From contig NZ_FNZR01000007.1 in assembly GCF_900109365.1 (NCBI RefSeq), forward strand, positions 248,001-312,000: 64,000 nt of DNA, in the 5' to 3' direction. Source of the stretch: Parapedobacter koreensis. Its GTDB lineage: Bacteria > Bacteroidota > Bacteroidia > Sphingobacteriales > Sphingobacteriaceae. Position 1 is the first letter of the stretch; every line of letters begins with the position of its first letter. The notes under the pieces were generated by a model. That model saw nothing but the letters and a program-made list of their open reading frames with translations, searched no databases and was not told the DNA's origin. Shown in pieces: positions 18,407-27,385 of this stretch. The translations under genes and the position numbers were made by a program.

Positions 18407-18488
18407 TATATTTGTCACATCATAATTTAGGTTTATAATTGGTTAGTAAAGGTTTCCATTCTCCCCGTTTGGAAACCTTTTGTTTTTA
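18407..18488 (+). ncRNA. Candidate short RNA or leader attenuator with strong terminator
   Basis: TATATTTG (18407-18414) is a perfect TAnnTTTG box, without a TTG at -33. About 30 nt further is a terminator: AAAGGTTTCC (18448-18457) with GGAAACCTTT (18471-18480), 13-nt loop, then TGTTTTT. No plus-strand gene precedes it within the intergenic region, so the terminator must serve either an independent RNA of about 65 nt or an attenuated leader of the tricorn-like gene at 18561. Terminator confidence is high; the RNA itself is inferred. Confidence 0.45.
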
Positions 18489-18560
18489 ATGTATGGATAT
18501 CAAGAGAAAAATGCCGCATTTTTTTCTATCTTGTCCCGACGATACAACTAAATACGCACA

Positions 18561-21500
18561 ATGAATACATTCGGTTCCTGCCTCCTTGCAGCGGCGATAG
18601 GATTTAGTGCTCCGATTTCAGCACAGCCTATCGCCACATTCCTTTCGCATCCTTCCTTGAGTCCAGACGGCAAAACATTGGTTTTCAGTTATGAGGGCGA
18701 CCTTTGGAAAGCGGCCACCGAGGGTGGCCAGGCACTTCGGCTTACCGCAATGCCTGGTGACGAAATAGCTCCGCGCATTTCACCCGATGGCAAATGGCTT
18801 GCCTTTTCTTCTAATCAATTCGGCAATTTTGATGTTTACGTGATGCCGCTCGAAGGCGGGGATATCCGGCAGCTCACCTTCCACGATGCCGCCGATGAGG
18901 TGGATAGCTGGAGCTGGGACAGCCAGACCATCTACTTCACGTCTGGCCGCTACAACCGATTCACTAGCTATACTGTCAATGTACATGGCGGCACGGCCAA
19001 ACGTCTGTTTCCACATTACTTCAACACCATACACGGCGTGGTCGAAGCGCCATCGGGAGAGCTGCTCTTCAACAACACGTGGGAAAGCTATTCCGCTGCC
19101 AACCGCAAGCGGTATAAGGGAGCTTATAACCCTGATATCCTATCATACCATCCGAGTACCCGTGCGTTTAAGCAATATACGGACTACGAAGGCAAGGACT
19201 TTTGGGCGACCGTGGATAAACAGGGCAATATCTACTTCGCTTCTGACGAAGCCAATGGCGAGTACAACCTGTATACGTTTATCAACGGCCAGAAAACAGC
19301 ACTCACGCGTTTCAACACCTCCATCAAGCGACCATCGGTTGCCGCCAACGGCGAAAAGGTAGCTTTTGAGCGCGATTATCAGTTGTATATATACGACGTG
19401 GCAGGCAAAAAGACCGTGCAGCCTGCTATCTCCCTAAATCGCAATCTGGTACTGGGCAAGCAACAAGAATTTGATGCTAAAGACAACATCAGCTACTTCG
19501 ATGTGTCGCCCGACGGCAAAAAACTGGCATTCATCTCTCGGGGCGAGCTGTTTGTGAGCGATATTGATGGCAAATTCATTCGTCAGATGCCATCATCCGG
19601 TGAGCGCGCCATGGAGGTCAAATGGCTTGCCGACAATAAAACACTGCTATTCAACCAAACCGCTGAGGGTTACCTCAATTGGTTTACCATCGCCGCTGAC
19701 GGCAAGGGCGCAGCCAAGCAGCTTACTACCGACCTGTTCAACAACCGTGACGTCACCTTCAATAATGACCGGACAAAGGGAGTCTACCTCAGTGGGCGGG
19801 ACGAAGTGCGTATCTTGGATCTCAAGAGCCTGCAAAGCACCACCGTGGTAAAAGATGAAATCTGGGCCTTCCAAAATTCCAAGCCTTCTTTCTCGCCCGA
19901 TGGCGAATATGTACTGTTTACCGCTTACCGCAATTTCGAACAGGATATCTTCGTATACCACCTCGCAAGGAAGCAGACCATCAACCTTACCAACACGGGT
20001 GTCTCTGAAGCGTCGCCAGTATGGTCGCCGGACGGCAAGTCTATCTATTTTGCCAGCAATCGTACCAAACCATCCTATCCAATGGGCATGCGCGATGCCA
20101 GCATTTACCGCATGGCGCTGGACAATTTTGACGAACCGTACCGCATGGACAAATTCGATGCGCTTTTTGAGGAAAAAAAGGAGGACAAAAAAGACTCCAC
20201 CAAGACCGCCGATAAAAAGCCTCTTGGTCCGATTGTCATCAATACACAGGGCTTGCTTGATCGAATTACGCTTATCAGTCCTGCTTTTGGCACGCAAACC
20301 GGCACATCCATTTTCAAGAAAGGCGAAAAGACCTATATCTTCTATTATTCCAACCATGAAGGCGGTCGTGGCGCACTCTTCCGTACCATCATCCAACCGT
20401 TTGAGGAAAACAAAACCGAAAAGGTAATCGATGGCGGCGCAGGTAACTTGGTTGAAGCAGACGGCAAATTTTTCGCGCTTTCACGGGGAACCATACAAAA
20501 ATACAACATCGATGGAAATAAACTGGAAAAGGTAGACATCGCATTCAAATTCCAACGCAACCTCGAAAAGGAATTCATGCAAATGTTCTATGAGACCTGG
20601 GCTGGCATTGAGGAAAATTTCTATGACGGCAATTTCCATGGTGTGGATTGGACGGGCATCAAAAAACGCTATGCCACCTATCTACCATACTTGAATAGCC
20701 GGGCCGACCTTCGTATTCTGCTCAACGATATGCTTGGCGAGCTCAATTCGTCGCACCTTGGCTTTAGTTCGGGTGGTCCCGAAGAGCGTAAAAACTTGAC
20801 CTATTCGACCAACGAAACGGGTATCATCTTCGATAAGGACGATCCCTACCGGGTACATCACATCGTAGCCAATAGTCACGCTTCACGGACGGATGTGGAT
20901 ATCCAGCCCGGCGATGTGTTGGTAGCGGTAGATGGACAGCGTGTAGATAACGAGACCGATCGGGATTATTACTTCACCCGCCCGTCGCTGGCCAATGAGA
21001 TGGTACTAACGCTCAGCCGTGGCGGTCAGGAGATCACCACCAAGGTGCGTCCGCAAAGCAGTGCCGCGCTACGTGACCAGTTGTATAACGAATGGATTAA
21101 GGACAATCGCCGCAAGGTGGACTCTTTGAGCGGCAACCGCATTGCCTACTCCTATATGAAAAACATGAGTGGCGAAGAACTGGAACGGTTCCTGTTGGAC
21201 ATGGTTGAACAGGAAAACAACAGGGAAGCGATCATCCTTGATCTCCGCTACAATACGGGTGGCAATGTGCACGATGAGGTGCTGCGCTTCCTGTCCCAGC
21301 GTCCTTACCTCCAATGGCAATATCGTGGAGGTCAACGTTCGCCGCAAAGCAACTTCGCACCATCGGGCAAACCTATCGTCTTGCTCATCAATGAGCAATC
21401 GCTAAGTGATGCCGAAATGACCGCCGCAGGGTTCAAAGCGCTGAAACTCGGCACCATCATCGGCACAGAAACCTATAGATGGATCATTTTCACTTCTGCC

Positions 21501-21695
21501 AAAGGCCTTGTGGACGGGTCGATGTACCGTGTACCCGCGTGGGGCTGCTATACATTGGACGGCGATGATTTGGAATTGACAGGTGTATCACCCGATATCC
21601 ACGTAGAAAACACATTTATGGACAGGCAGGAAGGCCATGACCCCCAATTGGAGCGGGCTGTACAGGAAGTGAAGGAAGCTATAAAGAAACCCTGA
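18561..21695 (+). CDS. Tricorn-like S41 serine protease (beta-propeller + PDZ + S41)
   Basis: 1044 aa, exported (signal peptide ending PISAQP). Residues about 25-550 are WD40/TolB-like propeller repeats with many SPDGK motifs (LSPDGKTLVFS, ISPDGKWLAFS, WSPDGKSIYFAS). Then come a helical C1-like region, a PDZ domain (VDIQPGDVLVAVDGQRVDNE) and the S41 catalytic domain. By alignment with archaeal tricorn, Ser731-His732 (LNSSHLGF), nucleophile Ser949 and Asp950 (QSLSDAEM), and Glu1005 (LELTGVSPDI) are all present, so it should be active. Tricorn-type enzymes trim oligopeptides; a periplasmic role is inferred here because of the signal peptide. It is transcribed away from the sigma gene. Confidence 0.93.
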   Translation: MNTFGSCLLAAAIGFSAPISAQPIATFLSHPSLSPDGKTLVFSYEGDLWKAATEGGQALRLTAMPGDEIAPRISPDGKWLAFSSNQFGNFDVYVMPLEGGDIRQLTFHDAADEVDSWSWDSQTIYFTSGRYNRFTSYTVNVHGGTAKRLFPHYFNTIHGVVEAPSGELLFNNTWESYSAANRKRYKGAYNPDILSYHPSTRAFKQYTDYEGKDFWATVDKQGNIYFASDEANGEYNLYTFINGQKTALTRFNTSIKRPSVAANGEKVAFERDYQLYIYDVAGKKTVQPAISLNRNLVLGKQQEFDAKDNISYFDVSPDGKKLAFISRGELFVSDIDGKFIRQMPSSGERAMEVKWLADNKTLLFNQTAEGYLNWFTIAADGKGAAKQLTTDLFNNRDVTFNNDRTKGVYLSGRDEVRILDLKSLQSTTVVKDEIWAFQNSKPSFSPDGEYVLFTAYRNFEQDIFVYHLARKQTINLTNTGVSEASPVWSPDGKSIYFASNRTKPSYPMGMRDASIYRMALDNFDEPYRMDKFDALFEEKKEDKKDSTKTADKKPLGPIVINTQGLLDRITLISPAFGTQTGTSIFKKGEKTYIFYYSNHEGGRGALFRTIIQPFEENKTEKVIDGGAGNLVEADGKFFALSRGTIQKYNIDGNKLEKVDIAFKFQRNLEKEFMQMFYETWAGIEENFYDGNFHGVDWTGIKKRYATYLPYLNSRADLRILLNDMLGELNSSHLGFSSGGPEERKNLTYSTNETGIIFDKDDPYRVHHIVANSHASRTDVDIQPGDVLVAVDGQRVDNETDRDYYFTRPSLANEMVLTLSRGGQEITTKVRPQSSAALRDQLYNEWIKDNRRKVDSLSGNRIAYSYMKNMSGEELERFLLDMVEQENNREAIILDLRYNTGGNVHDEVLRFLSQRPYLQWQYRGGQRSPQSNFAPSGKPIVLLINEQSLSDAEMTAAGFKALKLGTIIGTETYRWIIFTSAKGLVDGSMYRVPAWGCYTLDGDDLELTGVSPDIHVENTFMDRQEGHDPQLERAVQEVKEAIKKP

Positions 21696-21768
21696 CATGA
21701 CGATGTGACAAGAATCCTTTCGTTCGATTCGCTTTTTTTACTAACTTGCACGCCTAAGATTTACAGCT

Positions 21769-22839
21769 ATGAACGAGGCAGAAACAACAGCAATCCGCGT
21801 AGAGCAAGCCCAACAGTCAAGGCTCTCGCAAGTCGATTTCAACAACCTGAAATTTGGTCAAACGTTTTCCGACCACATGCTGGTGGCCGAATACGTGAAT
21901 GGACATTGGGCAGACGTGAGCATTGTGCCTTATGGCAATCTATCATTGAGCCCCGCTACTTCTGCCCTACACTATGGCCAGGCAATCTTTGAAGGTATGA
22001 AAGCCTATAAATTTGCCGATGGCAAGGTGAGCCTATTCCGACCGGATAAAAACCTTGAGCGGTTCAATAAGTCGGCACGGCGGCTGGAAATGCCGGAAGT
22101 GCCAGAAGAAATTTTTATCGGCGGACTCAAGGCGTTGGTCGACCTTGATCGCGATTGGGTTCCCAATACAGAAGGCGCATCGCTATATATCCGTCCCTTC
22201 ATGTTTGGCACCGAAGCCGCGTTAGGTGTGCATCCCGCTGACTCCTATAAATTTATTGTCATTACGGGTCCTGTGGGTGCCTATTATAATAAACCGTTGC
22301 GGCTTAAAGTGGAGACCCACTTTACCCGTGCTGCGGAAGGTGGCGTGGGCTTCTCTAAAAATGCCGGCAACTATGCGTTGTCGCTTCACCCGACACGGAT
22401 CGCCCAACAGGAAGGTTTTGACCAACTGATGTGGACCGATGCCAAAGAGCATAAGTACGTGGAGGAAGCAGGTACGGCTAACCTGTTGTTCCGCGTAGGC
22501 GACACCATTATCACCCCATCATCAGATACGATTTTGCATGGTATTACCCGCCGGACCATCATTGAAATAGCTCGCCATTGGGGCTACCAAGCGGAGGAAC
22601 GCCATGTGTCCGTGAAAGAATTGATTGACGGTATTGAAGATGGTAGCGTTACCGAGGCATTTGCCGCAGGCACAGCAGCTACCCTCACACCCATCACAGA
22701 AATCGGTTATGAGGGACAAGTCTATACCTTGCCTGACCTCGCCAATCGGGAGTTTTCGAATAAAGTCTTGCAATACTTAAATGATTTACGTTATGGCCGC
22801 ATTGAAGATGAATTCGGTTGGAATTTCATTGTGGATTAA
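21769..22839 (+). CDS. ilvE: Branched-chain amino acid aminotransferase
   Basis: 356-aa class IV PLP aminotransferase of the type II (long) BCAT kind. Motifs are LHYGQAIFEGMKAYK, RPDKNLERFNKSARRL, YIRPFMFGTE, the PLP lysine K197 in GFSKNAGNYALSL, YVEEAGTANLLFR and the C-terminal EAFAAGTAATLTPI. It interconverts leucine, isoleucine and valine with their 2-oxo acids. It lies 73 nt after the tricorn-like gene on the same strand and ends at a large hairpin shared with miaA. Confidence 0.95.
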   Translation: MNEAETTAIRVEQAQQSRLSQVDFNNLKFGQTFSDHMLVAEYVNGHWADVSIVPYGNLSLSPATSALHYGQAIFEGMKAYKFADGKVSLFRPDKNLERFNKSARRLEMPEVPEEIFIGGLKALVDLDRDWVPNTEGASLYIRPFMFGTEAALGVHPADSYKFIVITGPVGAYYNKPLRLKVETHFTRAAEGGVGFSKNAGNYALSLHPTRIAQQEGFDQLMWTDAKEHKYVEEAGTANLLFRVGDTIITPSSDTILHGITRRTIIEIARHWGYQAEERHVSVKELIDGIEDGSVTEAFAAGTAATLTPITEIGYEGQVYTLPDLANREFSNKVLQYLNDLRYGRIEDEFGWNFIVD

Positions 22840-22851
22840 ATAATTGCTGAT

Positions 22852-22902
22852 TATCCCTCATCGCTTATTCGGCATGGCCAACATGCGGTGCGATGAGGGA
22901 TA
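22852..22902. terminator. Convergent hairpin after ilvE, overlapping the 3' end of miaA
   Basis: A 13-bp inverted repeat, TATCCCTCATCGC (22852-22864) with GCGATGAGGGATA (22890-22902). A second inner stem GCATG/CATGC lies in the loop. One arm and the loop lie inside the last codons and stop of miaA (stop at 22865). Followed by TCATTTC on the plus strand, so the T-tract is only moderate. It is the only candidate terminator between the convergent genes. Confidence 0.55.
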
Positions 22903-23776
22903 TCATTTCATCAACCGCCTCCGGCCGGAACCAAACTGTTGCTGGGTCTTTCCTGAACCATGTCAATTGCCGTTTAGCGTATTTACGTGTATTTTGCTTG
23001 ATTTTATCTACCGCTTCCTGCCAAGTATACCGACCATCCAAGTAGTCAAACAATTCGGCATAGCCTACAGTCTGCAAAGACGACTTATGCCGGAAGGGCA
23101 GCAATGACTTCACCTCATCCAACAAACCGGCCGCTATCATCGCATCTACTCGGTTGTTGATACGTTCATACAGATAAGTCCTATCGGTATCCAGGCCGAT
23201 TCTAAGTATCTTGAAGGGGCGTGTGCCAGCCGCCTGTTGCCGGAAATGGGAAAAGGGCAGACCTGTGCTTTCATACACCTCAAGTGCACGGATCACCCGT
23301 TGTGGATTCTGAATATCCACCTGCTCATAATATGTAGGATCGACCCCCTTCAGCCGCTCTTGGAGGGGTTCTAGTCCCTGTTCCTTGTACAGGTTATTCA
23401 ACCGGTCACGCACGCCCGGCAACGCCTTGGGTAGGTCGTCAAGTCCGCGGCATACCGCATCCACAAATAATCCCGAGCCACCTACCAATAGCACTACGTC
23501 AAGCCGTGAAAACAACTCCTCCAAGCATTGCAAGGCATCGCGCTCAAAATCGCCGGCCGAATAGTCGTCCATGACACTGTGGGAATCGATAAAGTAATGC
23601 GGTACGGAAGCCAATTCATTATCGGTAGGCTTGGCTGTCCCGATGGATAGTTCGCGGTAAAACTGCCGGGAATCGGCCGATAGGATAACGGTATGGAAAT
23701 GCTGGGCCAATTGGATACCTACCGCTGTCTTGCCAATCGCAGTAGGCCCCACAATGCACACCAGTGTTTTTGCCAC
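22865..23776 (-). CDS. miaA: tRNA dimethylallyltransferase
   Basis: 303 aa. P-loop GPTAIGKTAVG near the N-terminus, substrate-binding ADSRQFYRELSIGTAKPT, YFIDSH, LLVGGSGLFVDAV, QNPQRVIRALEVYESTG and the C-terminal KQNTRKYAKRQLTWFRKD. It puts the isopentenyl group on A37 of tRNAs reading UNN codons. It lies 8 nt downstream of a pRiA4b ORF-3-like gene and probably shares its transcript with cca. Its last codons form part of a hairpin shared with ilvE. Confidence 0.96.
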   Translation of the reverse strand: MAKTLVCIVGPTAIGKTAVGIQLAQHFHTVILSADSRQFYRELSIGTAKPTDNELASVPHYFIDSHSVMDDYSAGDFERDALQCLEELFSRLDVVLLVGGSGLFVDAVCRGLDDLPKALPGVRDRLNNLYKEQGLEPLQERLKGVDPTYYEQVDIQNPQRVIRALEVYESTGLPFSHFRQQAAGTRPFKILRIGLDTDRTYLYERINNRVDAMIAAGLLDEVKSLLPFRHKSSLQTVGYAELFDYLDGRYTWQEAVDKIKQNTRKYAKRQLTWFRKDPATVWFRPEAVDEMISLIAPHVGHAE

Positions 23777-23784
23777 GTGACTAA

Positions 23785-24378
23785 TTAATAATCGTCCTCA
23801 TACCCGCCGCCGTTCTCTTCTTTGTTTTCCTCTTCTTGTTCTTCTTCATCCAGCATATCGAAATCCTCTTCCTCGTTGATGCCATATTCCGTTTCCTGGA
23901 GGAAATCATACTCCTCTCCGGCCTTTTTATTGGAAGATGAATCGGCAGACACCGGAATAATCGCCGCACCGGGCAATTTAGGTACTTGCCCGACGCTTTT
24001 GAACAATGCAGGATATACTTTGTCTACTTCTTCCTTCAAAATTTTGATTAACTGTACATGGAAATCAAGCGGATGTTCAAAATTATATACATAATAGAAT
24101 TTTTGATGCGGATCATCGATAAATTTGTTCAGCTTTGATTCCTCCATCAATATCACACCCCGCTCTTTTTTTCGTTTATCGGGCAAGTAAGCAATTTCAT
24201 CTCCTTTCTTCCAATGGTCATTACTTACATAAAACGATGAGGATAATTCCGGATTATAGCCCGTAGCCGCATGAATAGCTTTGTGCAGATCCAAGAACGT
24301 CTGCTTGGGCAACACATCAATCTCACGAATCACATCATCATAATCTTCGAATGAAATCCTAAAACGGTAGATAGCCAT
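23785..24378 (-). CDS. Plasmid pRiA4b ORF-3-like family protein
   Basis: 197 aa. The N-terminal ~110 residues (YRFRISFEDYDDVIREIDV, TFLDLHKAIHAATGY, SSFYVSNDHWKKGDEI, FYYVYNFEHPLDFHVQL) match the pRiA4b ORF-3 / IS1096 passenger-protein fold. The family name is historical; no transposase motif is present. The C-terminal ~40 residues are a very acidic tail of mainly Glu and Asp. Molecular function is unknown. It sits between cca and miaA on the same strand, so a link to tRNA maturation is possible but is inference from position only. Confidence 0.8.
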   Translation of the reverse strand: MAIYRFRISFEDYDDVIREIDVLPKQTFLDLHKAIHAATGYNPELSSSFYVSNDHWKKGDEIAYLPDKRKKERGVILMEESKLNKFIDDPHQKFYYVYNFEHPLDFHVQLIKILKEEVDKVYPALFKSVGQVPKLPGAAIIPVSADSSSNKKAGEEYDFLQETEYGINEEEDFDMLDEEEQEEENKEENGGGYEDDY

Positions 24379-24482
24379 GACGCACCTTTTTGTATAGTTA
24401 GTTTAACGTGAATTTTATGCGAATATCTGAAAATAAGTCAAAAGTCGAAAGCTCGAAAATTGGAAAGTCCGAAAATGTGCTG

Positions 24483-25880
24483 CTATTTCAACCCCAGCTC
24501 TTTTCCTTTTTCGAGCATAAACCGGTAGGCTTTCTCCCGGCTGTTGGGGATATCGCCTTCCAATATCGCTTCGCGAATCGCATTTTTGATGACCCCCACT
24601 TCCCTGCCCGGTTTCAATCCAAATGCCGACATGATATCTTCGCCAGACACTGGCGGTTGCCAATTCCGGATTTGGTCGCGCTCCTCCACGTCCTTAAGCT
24701 TTTGCTTGACCAGCTCGAAATTTTGTCGGTATTTTTTCTTTTTATATTCATTTTTTGTCGTTACATCAGCATGGCAAAGCATCATCAGGCTATCAATGTC
24801 GTCGCCCGCCTCAAACAACAGCCGCCTTACTGCCGAATCGGTGACAATGTCCTGCGCCAATACTATCGGCCTTAAGTGTAGCAGAACCAGCTTTTGCACA
24901 AACTTCATCCTATCATTGAGTGGCAACCGAAGATCGGCAAACAACTTGGGCACCATCCTTGCTCCTTTGTCTTCATGGCCATGGAATGTCCAGCCATGCC
25001 GCTTATCAAACCGCTTAGTAGCAGGCTTGGCAATATCATGCAGGATAGCCGCCCAGCGCAGCCATAGGTCATCACTCTGTTCGGCCACGTTGTCCAGCAC
25101 TTCCAGCGTATGGTAAAAATTATCTTTATGCCCCTTGCCTTCGATGATCTCCACACCATGGAGGTTGGCCATCGCTGGAAAGATGCAATGCAGCAATCCT
25201 GTATCAAACAAGTACTTGAAGCCAATGGATGGTTTGTTCGCCAAAATGATTTTATTCAGCTCGTCGATGATACGCTCCTTGGAGATAATTGCTATCCGCC
25301 CTGTATTGTTGCTTATCGCATGGATAGCCGGAGTATCTATTTTGAAATTCAGCTGGCTGGCAAACCGTATCGCTCGCATCATGCGCAATGGATCATCCGA
25401 AAACGTTTCCTCGGGATTTAGCGGTGTCCGGATGATACGTTGCTCAATATCGATAAGTCCATTAAATGGGTCGAGCAATTGGCCAAAATCATGCTTATTA
25501 AGCGACAATGCCATGGCATTGATGGTGAAATCACGTCGATTTTGATCCTCCTGCAAGTTACCATTTTCAACAATGGGTTTGCGTGAATCCGCCCGGTATG
25601 ATTCTTTCCGTGCGCCTACAAACTCGATTTGAAGCGACCCGTGGTTCAACATCGCCGTGCCGAAATTTTTATACACATTCACTTTCGTGCCCAATCGATT
25701 CCCTACCTGTTTAGCAAAATCAATACCGCTCCCTATTACTACAATGTCGATATCATTTTTGAAATCGCGGCCCATGATCTTATCCCGTACATAACCGCCG
25801 ACGACATAGCATTCCATGTGAGTTGCCTCAGCGATGTCACTCAATACGGAAAATATGGGGTATTGTAAAAATTCTTTCAT
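24483..25880 (-). CDS. cca: CCA tRNA nucleotidyltransferase (HD-domain type)
   Basis: 465 aa. Class II nucleotidyltransferase head (VVGGYVRDKIMGRDFKNDID, with the catalytic DxD), RRDFTINAMALSL, the DPLRMMRAIRFASQL neck, and a C-terminal HD domain (WAAILHDIAKPATKRF, FHGHEDKGA). It adds or repairs the 3' CCA of tRNAs. The ATG at 25880 (MKEFLQYPIF) is chosen; the frame runs 25 codons further up, but that stretch is not conserved-looking. It is the first gene of a cca-ORF3-miaA series. The initiator tRNA in this window lacks an encoded CCA and would need it. Confidence 0.95.
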   Translation of the reverse strand: MKEFLQYPIFSVLSDIAEATHMECYVVGGYVRDKIMGRDFKNDIDIVVIGSGIDFAKQVGNRLGTKVNVYKNFGTAMLNHGSLQIEFVGARKESYRADSRKPIVENGNLQEDQNRRDFTINAMALSLNKHDFGQLLDPFNGLIDIEQRIIRTPLNPEETFSDDPLRMMRAIRFASQLNFKIDTPAIHAISNNTGRIAIISKERIIDELNKIILANKPSIGFKYLFDTGLLHCIFPAMANLHGVEIIEGKGHKDNFYHTLEVLDNVAEQSDDLWLRWAAILHDIAKPATKRFDKRHGWTFHGHEDKGARMVPKLFADLRLPLNDRMKFVQKLVLLHLRPIVLAQDIVTDSAVRRLLFEAGDDIDSLMMLCHADVTTKNEYKKKKYRQNFELVKQKLKDVEERDQIRNWQPPVSGEDIMSAFGLKPGREVGVIKNAIREAILEGDIPNSREKAYRFMLEKGKELGLK

Positions 25881-25961
25881 GGCTGTACTCGGCATCACCA
25901 AATCGTATACAGCGGCAAAAATACACATTCGATTGGGTAATCGCCCAAAGGTCAATCCGGA

Positions 25962-27017
25962 TTAATCCCTATCACGGGACAAACGCCTGGTCACCAGTGG
26001 ATTTGACGACAGTAATTCTTGTTCGCGCCTATGCTCTACAATATGGATAGCCGCAAAGATCGCTTCGCGGAAAGACACCTCGGATGCGATGTTTTTCCCT
26101 GCGATGTCATAGCCTGTACCATGGTCGGGAGAGGTCCGTACCACTGGCAGACCCGCCGTATAGTTCACACCGCTCCGTGAAGCGATATGTTTGAAAGGAA
26201 TAAGTCCTTGATCATGATACATGGCAAGTACCGCGTCAAATTTCGTATAGGCATCCGAGGCAAAGAAGCCATCGGCTGCATATGGGCCAAAGCAAAAAAC
26301 ACCTGCTGCCTTAGCTTGTTCGATAGCTGGAGTGACAATTTGTTCGTCTTCCACACCGATGAGCCCATTATCCCCAGCATGCGGATTCAAGCCCAATACA
26401 GCAATTTTAGGTTTCTGAATCCAAAAGTCTTTTTTAAGGCTGGCGTCCATCAATGCCAACTTGGAAACGATGGCATCTACAGAAAGGGCAGACGCAATAG
26501 CTTTCACCGGAATGTGTCCCGTCGCCACACCCACACGTAGATTATCACTAATCATAAACATCAGCACATCTCCGCTGACCGTTCTTGACTGCAAGTACTC
26601 AGTATGTCCCGGAAATTCAAATTCTTCCCGTTGGATATTATGTTTATTAATGGGAGCGGTCACCAACGCATCAATATGGCCTGCCACCAGATCGTCCACC
26701 GCGTGTTTCAGCGAAAGGAACGCATATTTGCCCCCGATCTCGTTTTCCTCGCCTAGACTGACTTTGACATCCTCCTGCCAGCAATTGATCATGTTTGGAC
26801 GCCTGCTATGCGCTTGCTCAGCCGTATTGATGACGTTGAAACTAAAATCATGAATGCCCAGGGCTTTGCGGTGGAATGAGGCAACCTTGGTGTTCCCATA
26901 AACAATTGGCGTAAAATATTCCAGTATCCGACTGTCCAGCAACGTTTTAATAATCACTTCTAAACCTATACCATTTACATCGCCGATGGAAATCCCTATT
27001 TTCAGTTTGTCACTCAT
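25962..27017 (-). CDS. pdxA: 4-hydroxythreonine-4-phosphate dehydrogenase
   Basis: 351 aa. PdxA motifs: LKIGISIGDVNGIGLEVI at the start, ALVTAPINKHNIQ, FPGHTEYL, GVATGHIPVKA, GLNPHAGDNGLIG, AMYHDQGLIPFKH and the C-terminal VRTSPDHGTGYDIAGK. The two conserved His and Asp metal ligands are in these blocks. It works in pyridoxal 5'-phosphate synthesis. The start at 27017 (MSDKLKIG) best fits the family; ATG at 27029 is a close alternative. The DUF2905 gene upstream overlaps the longer possible frame. Confidence 0.95.
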   Translation of the reverse strand: MSDKLKIGISIGDVNGIGLEVIIKTLLDSRILEYFTPIVYGNTKVASFHRKALGIHDFSFNVINTAEQAHSRRPNMINCWQEDVKVSLGEENEIGGKYAFLSLKHAVDDLVAGHIDALVTAPINKHNIQREEFEFPGHTEYLQSRTVSGDVLMFMISDNLRVGVATGHIPVKAIASALSVDAIVSKLALMDASLKKDFWIQKPKIAVLGLNPHAGDNGLIGVEDEQIVTPAIEQAKAAGVFCFGPYAADGFFASDAYTKFDAVLAMYHDQGLIPFKHIASRSGVNYTAGLPVVRTSPDHGTGYDIAGKNIASEVSFREAIFAAIHIVEHRREQELLSSNPLVTRRLSRDRD

Positions 27018-27070
27018 ATTCGCATTCATTTTGCTTTGGCTACCAAAAGTATGAATTTTAACGGATGCAC

Positions 27071-27292
27071 TCAAAACAATTTGCGTACCAGCCAAACCAC
27101 CGCACTGAACACTACACTTAAAAGCACCATACTGGTGATGGGCATGTAAAAACTAAAACCCGGCCTTTCCACCCGGATATCTCCCGGAAGGTTGCCAAAC
27201 CACTTTAATTTATCGCCAAGAAAATAGACTATGAGTCCCGTAATAAGGAGCAATCCACCACCGAAAATGAGTATTTTGGCTATTTCTTTCAT
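27071..27292 (-). CDS. DUF2905 family small membrane protein
   Basis: 73 aa with two hydrophobic helices (about residues 6-24 and 49-69). Between them is the hydrophilic KLKWFGNLPGDIRVERPGFS segment that defines DUF2905. The N- and C-termini probably face the same side. No function is established. It lies 53 nt upstream of pdxA on the same strand and is divergent from rsmA. Confidence 0.85.
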   Translation of the reverse strand: MKEIAKILIFGGGLLLITGLIVYFLGDKLKWFGNLPGDIRVERPGFSFYMPITSMVLLSVVFSAVVWLVRKLF

Positions 27293-27357
27293 GACGCTAA
27301 TTGCTATAAGCCATAAACCTACTACCTATTCTTGTAAAAACAAAACAACAAAAAAAC

Positions 27358-27365
27358 TATCTTTG
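27358..27365 (+). promoter_or_regulatory. Promoter -7 element for rsmA
   Basis: TATCTTTG, a perfect TAnnTTTG match, 20 nt before the rsmA ATG. The nearest TTG (27332-27334) is 23 nt upstream, longer than the usual 19-20 spacing, so the -33 contact is weak. The predicted leader is only about 14 nt. Confidence 0.55.
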
Positions 27366-27385
27366 CCCCAAAATCCATTTCATCA

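Noticed and set aside
18780-21751. Several frames of 60-250 codons opposite or inside the tricorn-like gene
   Set aside because: Frame shadows in a long coding region; the plus-strand protein has all tricorn active-site residues.
24415-24482. Short GAAAG-type quasi-repeats between cca and the ORF-3-like gene
   Set aside because: Units such as GTCGAAAG and GTCCGAAA are too short and irregular for a CRISPR or defined repeat; probably simple sequence drift.
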